Source: Thoreauomyces humboldtii
Lineage: Eukaryota > Chytridiomycota > Chytridiomycetes > Spizellomycetales > Powellomycetaceae
Direction of reading: 5' to 3'
DNA: 28,605 nt
Assembly: GCA_027596035.1 (NCBI GenBank)
Contig: JADGJA010000236.1
Span: 1 to 28,605 of the forward strand
Shown: piece after piece, positions 20,807 to 28,605 of the stretch
How the letters are laid out: each line of letters opens with the position of its first letter
Numbering within the stretch: position 1 is the stretch's first letter
Notes under the pieces: model-generated
Told to the model about the DNA's origin: nothing
The model's database searches: none
Seen by the model: only the letters and a program-made list of their open reading frames with translations
Position numbers and translations under genes: made by a program

Positions 20807-21618
20807 ATGTCTGTCAACTACTCCCTTTATGCCGTCCCTGGCACTCTCGTCCTGGCCTATGTGCCTCACCTCCTCGTATGTCCTCAAGCTCCCAACAATT
20901 GCACTGGTGGTATGCTAAGCGACTCCCGCGTTCCTTCACTTAGAAATCCTCAATCGTCCTGAAGGCCACGGGAACGTTGGACAAGTGCGGAACCACGTCG
21001 TTTTCAACTTGAACGTCTTTCTGGAAACTTACCTCCTTCTGTCGCGATCGTAGCGTGAACCCAAGGAAGCAGTTGGAGGCGGCAAGAGGTCGGATGACCG
21101 CCTCTTCCTACGACAGGGCCAAGAGGGCTGAGGCTGCTCACGCGAACGGCATGGAAACCTTCCCTGTGTATGCTGCTGCTCTTGTGAGTCTTACATGTGG
21201 GGTCGGAGTTTGAAAAGCGTTTGGGGGGCAGCAACCGACATCTTGAAATGCTAGATCCTTGGTAACCTTGCTCACCTCCCGGTCGATACCTTGAACACCT
21301 ATGCCGCCATCTTCCTTGGGACCCGCTTCCTGTACAACTTTGTGAGTGTCGATTCTCCTGATGTGGGGTCTACGATCGATGGTGCGGGTGGCTTACCTCA
21401 TGTCTCGGGTCATTAGGTGTATGTCATGAACACCACGCGGCCGGTAGCCGCGTTGCGATCCCTTCTCTGGGGTGCGGGTGTCGGTATGTTTTCATCATCG
21501 CTTGCCTTGGTGTGTCGATCAGCTCCTTACTTTTCGGATGTTTGCGATGTTGGTAGGGAGTGCCATATCCCTCATGTTCCAGGCAGCTTCTGCTACCGGT
21601 GGTCTCAAGCTCTTTTAG
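20807..21618 (+). CDS. MAPEG-family membrane protein (microsomal glutathione S-transferase-like)
   Basis: A 151-residue, four-helix membrane protein of the MAPEG family (membrane-associated proteins in eicosanoid and glutathione metabolism). Exons are 20807-20875, 20944-20984, 21054-21183, 21255-21341, 21417-21483 and 21557-21618. The first hydrophobic segment is at about 5-25 (YAVPGTLVLAYVPHLL). The family motif NVNPRK follows across the exon 2/3 junction, with the loop RAKRAEAAHANGMETFPVYAAAL, where the Glu and FP are conserved in MAPEG. Two further hydrophobic segments and a short last one follow (GAGVGSAISLMFQAA). Members bind glutathione and conjugate or reduce hydrophobic substrates at the ER or mitochondrial outer membrane; the actual substrate cannot be told. 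Introns are 68-75 bases. It converges with the methyltransferase gene, with 122 bases between stops. Confidence 0.88.
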
Positions 21619-21740
21619 GATGTATTGGCTATCGGCTGGCTGGAAAGCAATTCCGTCGCGGGACACTACGAACTTTTGTACACACACAACCATACAGCTT
21701 TGCTATTCTTCATTGCGTCGCTTGCCGCTCTTCGGGATTC

Positions 21741-23530
21741 TTAGAACGCTGTTACCGACTCGTCTCCTTGATGTAGCTCCGTTGTTGCCTCTGGATACCG
21801 TCGATTGTACTGCAAATGGCTGATGTGAGAATGAGAAGTCGACCATCCAGATGACCGCAATAGTACACACTCTTTCAAGAACGTCAGGTTCGCTGATGCG
21901 CACGCCTTCTAGCTGGTTGCCGAGTGTCATCCAGCCGTCTCTTGCATTATGCGGTCGACCAAAAATTTCTAGTGACGAAGGAGAGTTACATGTACATCAT
22001 CCAACCTTCGGAAGGCCAACGGCGAAAACTCCTGACCGATCTTTCGAGTTCCGGGCGAGAGTCTATCGATCAACCCGTAAACTTCGTCGGGCTTTGGACT
22101 GGTCTCGCGGACCTGCGTAAGTTAAGCAAAGAGACCATCAGTTCCAATATGCCACGCCAAGGACGTTGGGAGTATGTTTACCTCGGCTACCAACACATCG
22201 CTGTTGATGCCGGCGTTACTAGCTGTCGGAGAACCTTTGACTCCGATCAAGCAGTGTTCTTTGCTGTGATTGAGCCTGTTTCACCGAAACGCATCGGCCA
22301 ATTGAGTCCGCATATTGCCAGGTGGTATGTATTGATTTACGGCATCGTTATCCATACCAGTGTCCGGTCCGACCAGTTCGTATGAGTTTCTGCAACTGCA
22401 TGGTCTTGACCCATACGAGCTCGTCAACTCGTCTGTACCTGCAAGGGTGCGGATCCCTGGGTTCTCAGGTTGTGATGCCGCAAGCGATTGTTCAAGTAAC
22501 GGTCTCCGTACCCCCAGATCGCAAGACACTCGCGTCCAAGCTCCATAGCTCTTCCTGTAACCCAGAGGAAGATGAATCCTTCCTCCTGCAGTTCCGCAAT
22601 GGGCATGGCACGCATCTCGTCGTCCGTCATGGTGCCATACGGAAGATTCATGTGGATGTCCCAGGGAGGATCGGCCTGTTCGTTTTTCCCCACCGAGAAG
22701 TCATCAAAAGAGAAGTGTAGGATCTATCGAAAGCCGTGGCAATGGCGTACCATGATAACGGCAAACTTTCCGAGCACGCTAAAATCGAACTTTCGTACGT
22801 CGCATTGTATCCACTGAGCAGGCGCCTGTGACAGTCCAGATGAATGTCACCTTTACGTCAGGAAGCTTATAGGCGCCCGGCAGCCTCTTACGGGGTTTCC
22901 GATACGAATGACCGGAATAGGCCGCTCGATGTCGATCTCGACTCCGTCCTCGTCAAGCTCATAATGGACGTACTTGCACTGATCCATTCGATGACATGTA
23001 TTGAGGTACGAGCAGTCACCCAAAGACACATCCGTATACGACTTTATGATCCGTCGAAAGTGGAGCTGTCGGACGGAGAGTGCAGCGACGTCAATGTCTC
23101 CTCAGTAAAACCAACGAGCTCAGCCACCTTCCACCCTTTCGCATGCATCGCCGGTTCCGCGACTGTGGGCGCATTCGGTCTTGAGTCCCAGATCGCAGAA
23201 TTCCCGGAACGGGTATGCCTCTCTGTGCTGAAACTGCGTAACAAGTTCAGGTAAAGGGAAGTTTCGAGCCCAAACTACCGGCCGCAACCGCGACGAAAGC
23301 ATACCCGTTCGTTGATGAGCATCTGCTTTGCCGTCGTCTTGTGGAGAAGAGAAAGCGCTTCGTTCCAGTCTTGGATGGCTTTGGCTTCCCGGAACGATTT
23401 CTTCTCCAGGCAAGCCATTACGTCTGCTGAGCCTTTGCATCAACTCGAGGTAGCTTGAGCTAGAAGCGAGTTTGTCAAGCCTACCTGCACAGAGGTCCTG
23501 TTTTGAGCTCGATTGGAGCTTGGAATTCAT
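21741..23530 (-). CDS. METTL3/IME4-type mRNA N6-adenosine methyltransferase
   Basis: MT-A70 family enzyme, catalytic subunit of the mRNA m6A writer. Exons on the minus strand are 23530-23485, 23432-23305, 23233-23135, 23065-22892, 22825-22751, 22675-22512, 22438-22358, 22275-22182, 22112-22037, 21968-21871 and 21809-21741, giving 367 residues. Two CCCH fingers like those of METTL3 are present: C71-x7-C79-x9-C89-x3-H93 and C109-x5-C115-x5-C121-x3-H125. The catalytic DPPW is at 176-179, followed by [44 protein letters not shown] and [10 protein letters not shown]. These motifs place it with METTL3, not METTL14. Before the fingers is the helix [11 protein letters not shown], also METTL3-like. 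It is shorter than human METTL3 (580) because the long N-terminal region is absent. The first exon (15 codons) is the least certain part and further upstream exons are possible. Confidence 0.92.
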
Positions 23531-24278
23531 CCTGAAGTTTGTCTTGATGCTTACGATCCTCAAGCGATCCTAATTATTCACTTGTGGAGAGAGACCAGAA
23601 CACAGAAAAAAGCGGCAAAGTCAAACAGGGAAGGCTGTCGAAAAAGAAGCTACGTGGCCCATGGGGTCTACCGGCTGAGCGTGACAGAAAAAGGCCACGT
23701 CTTATGCGAGTTAGACATGTAGAGTTTTGTTGTGAGACGTCCTTCGAACCTTGATTGATTTCAATTGGGATCGTCCCGGCATGACAGTCATTCGGTTCGA
23801 GCAGGACCTGCCGAAACACTGCCAGCCGCTTTGAAGAAGATGGTCAGAGGGAACGAGAAAGAGCGGTACACTTCTTGTTTAGTAGGAACTACGCAACTTA
23901 CATCTGATTCAAACGGGCGAATTAAGCATATATGTGCCGCTGTCGCTCCCGTTGATGCTCGATGATCAAAACCAACCCAAAGTAGAGACAAATGGCAAGA
24001 GCGTTGCACATCAGAGCTTTTCGGTCCTGAAACTTCAAACAGACATTCGAGGGCTTCCGAATCTGACGAGAAGGTCTCGCCGTCGGCCCCAACCGGGCAA
24101 CCCACTCTGACTGTGGCTGTGGTAGTTGATGAGAGTGTATGACCCACTTTCTCGCGCTCTCTCTTGGTGTCTTTCTCTTTGCCTCACAGAACTGCTTCCC
24201 ATATCCACATCCCGGCAATCCCTGACAGCCAGCTGAGGCCATATTCCCACGCTCTTTCAAGCAACAACCTAGGACAGC
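23531..24278. promoter_or_regulatory. Divergent intergenic region between the m6A methyltransferase and the NELF-A-like gene
   Basis: About 750 bases between the two start codons. Several open frames cross it on the minus strand; one ends in a hydrophobic segment (ALAICLYFGLVLIIE) near 23950-24000, but none has a recognisable family or a clear splice link to the methyltransferase. A pyrimidine-rich stretch at about 24140-24185 is followed by the NELF-A-like leader. No RNA gene was identified. Confidence 0.4.
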
Positions 24279-26731
24279 ATGAACGAATCTCCACCCGTGG
24301 AGCCTCTCACCCCACCCCGGCGGGATTCCGCCACACCCTCCACCGATCTCGACGCAACTGCGATTGATACTTTCCTGCACGAGCAATGGCCTGGCCTTGC
24401 AGGACCAGAAAAGAGCATGCAGAGAGCAGACTTTGTCCTTTCCGTCTTGTCGGTAGATCGATCGTCCCCAGTACCAGAACTTGTATCGGCCGTCGAAAAG
24501 GTGTGTATGAAGCCGTGTCAGAGATTATGCTGTCCGCCAGGAGCGTCAACGTTCCGATGCTTTCAGTACAATCATAGTCTCCATGCTCTATGTACCCTTG
24601 CTCTTAAGTGTCCCCTTTTTATATCATATATTTGGGGGGTGGACTTACAGCCGGTGACGGAATGCCCGTGCGTTCTGTGCAATACAGATTCCGCTCCAGA
24701 GACTGGTTGCGGACGCTTGTTGCGTAACCGTGCCGCACGAGCATGGCCCTCGTAGCATTCACCTGCATCGACGGATCCGTCTACGAGCGTACGAGCGGTC
24801 TGCTAGCGCAAAAGGGGTGAGGGAATGCCCTCATTTCCAGCTCGCGACTTCACGCCATTCCCTATGTATTCCGAACCACAGCCGAAGGTTCTAACCTTCT
24901 TTCGTCTCATCACAGGTCCTCGAACTTGCCCGGACCGACGACGATGAATACGTCCAGAGTCTCGCTCAACTCGGTGCCAGTCGAACCGCCTCGGGAACCT
25001 GGAACCTCGACCTCGCTTCCGCTGCACCAATACTCGATGGGGCCATCAAGAAAATCACTTCATTCCGTGAGTGGATTGAGAAAACAGTTCTTTATCAGCC
25101 TGCTTCCACCTCATCAATCATCTCAAATGCTTCCTAGTTGCTCCCAGACCTCTCAAGTTTCACGCTCCTGCCCTCTGCTACCTCAACCCTCGAGTCGCAG
25201 ACACGATGTATAAGGGCGGTGTGGGCAGCCTCGACCTGCCCAATGTGACGAAGCCCAAGATCAAACCTGGAGCGGCCATACCTTTATTCTCGAAGCGGCT
25301 TCAAAGTTACGGATTCAAGAAAGAGTCGGCGGGTATGTCACTTACCTTCCTGGTCGTTATCCTTCGCTTCAACATACATACGCTGACAAGGCCGTTCCCA
25401 CCGTTACAGAACAATCACCAACGACCCCGCATCCTATTACGACCAGTGGTCATCACTTCATAGCACCTCCGCACATCTCCCCTAGTCAGGCTCCGACGAC
25501 TCCAGCCTGGATGCAGAAGAATCGTGCTACCGGTTTGCAATCCGCTGCATACGGAACTCGACGTAAGACCCGTGTGTCCTGTGTTAGCGCACTTCGAGGA
25601 TTTGATGAACTTATTGATGCCATCCTCTTATGCAGGAACGAGCACGGGACCTGTGAAGCCAGGTCTGATGCGCGAGTCGAATGTCAAGATTATCGATATC
25701 GAGGAAGTGCGGAGGGAAGAGAGGCAAAAGTTCGAGGCGAAGAAGAAGGAGGAAGATGGTAAGGGAGATTCTCTGTCTTGCCGATGCCTTGCGAGTATGC
25801 CTCGAATTCTTTCTTGACTTTTCAGAAAAGCGAATGGCAAAGGAGAAGAAGGAGAAAGAGAAGGAGGACAAGAAGCTGGAAAAGCAGCGGCAACGTGACT
25901 TCGAGCTAAAGCGAAAACAGGACGCAGAGGACGCGAGAAAGGCCAAGATCGCTAAGCTTGCGGAGGAAAAGGAGCGAGCGGCCGCCGAAAAGGCGGAAGC
26001 GGCTCAAAAGGCCAAGCTGGCGAGGGATAAGGCAGCGAGAGAGAAGCTTATCGCCCAAGAAGAAGCGCAACGACAAGAAACAGAGAGGAGACTTGAAGCT
26101 GCTCGAGCTGAGCAGGAGGTTCTTGACGAGCAGGAGCGTGCCGCAACCTCCGAAAAGGAGGAGAGTGAGGACGGCAATGGGAGGTCATCACGAGGTAAAA
26201 CGCTTGGTCCTTCAGATCCTCTGCCTCCCAACTTCCCGAGGCATATGCTCATGCTCTGTTGTTGTAGCTGCAAAACGCCGGCGGGTCTCCGCAGTGTCAG
26301 GATCACCAGACGTCCCGCCTAACAAATCGGAGGCATCCCATCGAGACTCCCCGCCAGCTTCTAATACCCCAATGGAAGTGGACGCACCTGTCGAAAACCC
26401 CGCGCCCGCTCCAGCCGCCTTTTCTCCAACGTATCAGCAGGTAGTAGGCGATGCCGCTGTCTCAGCAGAAGACGAACGAATCATCAAAGTATTCCTGGCC
26501 GGTCAATATGGTAAGTCCGCCCGACGCATGCGTTCTGTTATGCTCCTCTGCACATCATAATCTTTTGGTTTTTTCTCAGAACAAAGCGACACTGTGCGGT
26601 CCATCGAACTCGGAGAAGTGGATGCTGGCAACGGCAAGAAGCACATCGTCACCCTCATGTTGAGTTACTCCGATGGAAAGGTCAAGAAACTCCGGAAAGC
26701 CGCAAAACGCAAGAGAGCTGACCGGTCGTGA
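24279..26731 (+). CDS. NELF-A-like protein (negative elongation factor subunit A)
   Basis: Exons are 24279-24500, 24916-25066, 25138-25332, 25410-25562, 25636-25758, 25826-26194, 26268-26510 and 26580-26731, giving 535 residues (human NELF-A 528). Conserved blocks occur in the same order as in human NELF-A. Residues 48-125 match the helical N-terminal domain (FVLSVL, ELVSAVEKVLELA, TWNLDL, ILDGAIKKI). A CYLNPRVADT segment corresponds to CQYLNKNALT. MRESNVKIIDIEEV corresponds to the KLLDISEL motif. The C-terminal ERIIKVFLAGQYEQ, with a following TLMLSYSDGKVKKL strand, corresponds to the human ALILGFMAGSREN end. Between them lies a Lys/Glu/Ala-rich coiled coil of about 130 residues not seen in human NELF-A, then a basic KRRRV that may be a nuclear signal. 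In animals NELF pauses RNA polymerase II near promoters. The match is from memory of the human protein, not a search. Confidence 0.75.
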
Positions 26732-27467
26732 TGCGCCCCTGGATCTCTCATGACCTATTTGATCCTTTTTCGCCCCTGCCCTCTACCCCTCTTTGCACAT
26801 ACCAACCGTTCCATGTCGTGGTGTTCCCACGCTTCTGCTTTTTTACAACGATGCATTACTTTATGCCCTTGCCCGTTGGCTGCTAAACAATTACAGCAGC
26901 GTCCCGCAATGGAACCGGTTTCGTAATGGAACCGGCGCTCCGAAGTGACAGCATCGTAACACCTGGGTTATGGGGTGCCCTGAGGGTCCCGTCACTTGAG
27001 GTGTTTTTTTGTGTGCAGAGTGGCGGGTTTGTTGGTTATCGAACAGAGCGGAGTCCAAGTAAATTTGGACAGTTCCACCCAAAAGAAATAGCAAAACTCT
27101 TGTGTGTGTGTGTGTGTGTGCGAGAGAACGGCGCGCGTGGGGCCCGCCGGGCCGCTCTAGAAGATGTTCATCGCGAATTCACTCTCCGACGAGTCCTATC
27201 CAACCTCGGTCATTCAGTTAAATACCTCAGGGGCTGCTCCCTCCCCCCTCCCCCGTCTCGCTCTCTGCGTTCGGTTCACTCCCCCCGCTGGCCCTCTGTC
27301 TCTCGTTTTGTCTGGTTCTTTTGGTGTGTGCGCGGTCCTCTGTTCCTTGAGCTCGCTTCCTCCCTTTCCTCCAAGCCAGCACTCTGATCGGTTCACCTCG
27401 TCATTTCCTTGACGAAAAAAACCTCACATATCCCCATTCGAAACCAAAGACGGCGTCCCTTTCCCAG
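26732..27467. promoter_or_regulatory. Intergenic region upstream of the FAM72-like gene
   Basis: It holds the 3' end of the NELF-A-like transcript and the promoter of the FAM72-like gene. Seen directly: an 11-base direct repeat (AATGGAACCGG at 26908-26918 and 26925-26935), a (TG)10 microsatellite at 27101-27120, and a strongly pyrimidine-rich stretch from about 27232 to 27400 leading to the start. Minus- and plus-strand frames here show no family signature. Confidence 0.45.
27101..27120. repeat. (TG)10 microsatellite
   Basis: A perfect dinucleotide run in the FAM72-like promoter region, about 350 bases upstream of the start codon. Confidence 0.9.
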
Positions 27468-28605
27468 ATGTCTGACCCAACGAACGCACTAGCGGCACCC
27501 TCTCCCATGTCCCTCGGCACCACGGGAGGACTGCCAGCCTTCACGTTCGCGGATCCGTCAGGGTCGACGACATCAGGATCACCAGCATCGTCTCGAGAAG
27601 TCGGCGGGGAAAGGGAACATCTTCGACGATCCATCCATCTCGTGAGCACCTACCAGCGTAGGTCCACCCCTTCGTCACGTGGAAGCGTCGGTCAACCCCA
27701 GCAGCAGCAGCAGCAACCGGGAGGTGGAACCGGATCGTCTTCCTCCGGCATCCAATCCCAGTCCGCTCACAGGGCCGCCATGATCCACGCCATGATGCAG
27801 CAGGCCGCTCGACAGGCCGCGACGCCGAGGACCCGAACCGCCAGTGAGGTGTCACAGCAACAATACAGGGAAACCGGTTCGACTGCTCAACAGCAGTCCC
27901 ATCAACCGCACCACCACCACCACCACCATCAACACCAACAACAACAACAGCAACAGCAACAGCAGAACCAACATCAGGAAAGACCCACGACCCCTCAACG
28001 TCGTCGTCTCTTCCACCCATCCTTCTCATCCACCACCACACCGCCACCCGATCCCACCTCCTCCCGTCGTCTAGTGTCAGGCAGCGGAACAGTGAACCCA
28101 TCCGTGCATCCCCAGTTCCGATCCAAGGCGGTGTGCAAGCTGTTCTGTCGACACTGCACCAACGCCATGTGTCGTCGCGGCATGAAGGCCATCCTCCTCG
28201 GAAACACAAAGGTGGAACTCTACTCGACCGACACCCCACCCACCGGAGTCCAGCTCGTCTACAGCGACTACCTCACCCAGAACTGCTCCTGCAGGATCAG
28301 GGACGCAGCTTGTCTGGGTTGCGGGAACGTCGTCGGGTACCATGTCACTCAACCTTGCGAGAAGTGCTTGGAGGCCTGCAACAATGGTGAGGCGGAAGGG
28401 AATCCAAATATGTTTGGGCTGAAAACGGAAAAAAGTTTTTGACTCGGCGCGAACCATCGGATGGACCCCCATGCTAACCACTCTTGTCGGTCTTGACAGG
28501 CCACTTTTGGATGTTCCTCTCCGACGGGGTCGAACCAGTCGAACGTATCGACTCGAACGGTAAAGCAGAAACCATCACGAAAAATCCTTACCTCTCTGAT
28601 CTGAC
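27468..28605 (+). CDS. FAM72-like protein, 3' end outside the window
   Basis: Exon 1 is 27468-28386 (donor gtgagg) and exon 2 begins at 28500 (acceptor gacag); the gene runs off the right edge. The first 205 residues are low complexity: Ser/Pro-rich sequence, then Gln runs and a His run (coded near 27910-27960). From about residue 210 the FAM72 domain begins. It has Cys pairs CKLFCRHC and CSCRIRDAACLGC, RGMKAILL, ELYSTDTPPTGV, GNVVGYHV, PCEKCLEACNNGHFWMF across the intron, then ERIDSNG, all in the order known from human FAM72A. FAM72A binds the uracil DNA glycosylase UNG2 in mammals; the fungal role is unknown and any link to DNA repair is inference. Another donor (gtaaag at 28560) could end exon 2 just after DSNG, so the last 15 codons are doubtful. 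Confidence 0.85.

Noticed and set aside
23788..24386. Minus-strand frames upstream of the methyltransferase, one ending in a hydrophobic segment
   Set aside because: Considered as N-terminal METTL3 exons or a small membrane protein, but no splice link or family signature supports either.
24880..24910. A ggttctaacc sequence resembling a tRNA T-loop
   Set aside because: There is no matching acceptor stem, D-arm or anticodon arm; it contains the intron branch site just before the acceptor at 24915.
27541..28239. A 232-codon minus-strand frame opposite the FAM72-like gene
   Set aside because: It is the complement of His/Gln-rich and Cys-rich codons of the real gene, without any recognisable domain.

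Overview
The window is nuclear DNA from a fungus, most likely a basidiomycete. The genes carry many short GT-AG introns, mostly 50 to 90 bases, coding GC looks moderate to high, genes are tightly packed on both strands, and the proteins are single-copy eukaryotic housekeeping families. This placement is inference from gene style and cannot be fixed to a class. All gene models below were assembled by hand from exon reading frames and splice signals; every complete model closes in frame.

Layout, left to right: a divergent REI1/ZNF622-type zinc finger gene (+); a small inverted-repeat element that looks like a MITE; BMS1 ribosome-biogenesis GTPase (-, seven exons); mitochondrial enoyl-CoA hydratase (+, four exons); a Ste20-type (GCK/MAP4K-like) kinase with a citron-homology (CNH) domain and a long glutamine-rich tail (-, seven exons); CCT5 chaperonin epsilon subunit (+, seven exons); SMC2 condensin ATPase (-, six coding exons); an unassigned short reading frame (-); a MAPEG-family membrane protein (+, six exons); a compact METTL3/IME4-type m6A methyltransferase (-, eleven exons); a protein that matches the plan of metazoan NELF-A from end to end (+, eight exons); and a FAM72-like gene cut by the right edge (+).

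The genes form no single pathway. Two pairs share a theme: REI1 and BMS1 both serve ribosome maturation (60S and 40S respectively) and converge on the MITE-like element; METTL3 and the NELF-A-like gene are divergently transcribed from one intergenic region and both act on RNA polymerase II transcripts. The most noteworthy content is the NELF-A-like protein, because NELF is classically considered absent from model yeasts, and the kinase-CNH architecture, which is typical of animal MAP4Ks rather than of the well-known yeast Ste20 kinases. No tRNA, rRNA, CRISPR or complete autonomous transposon was seen.
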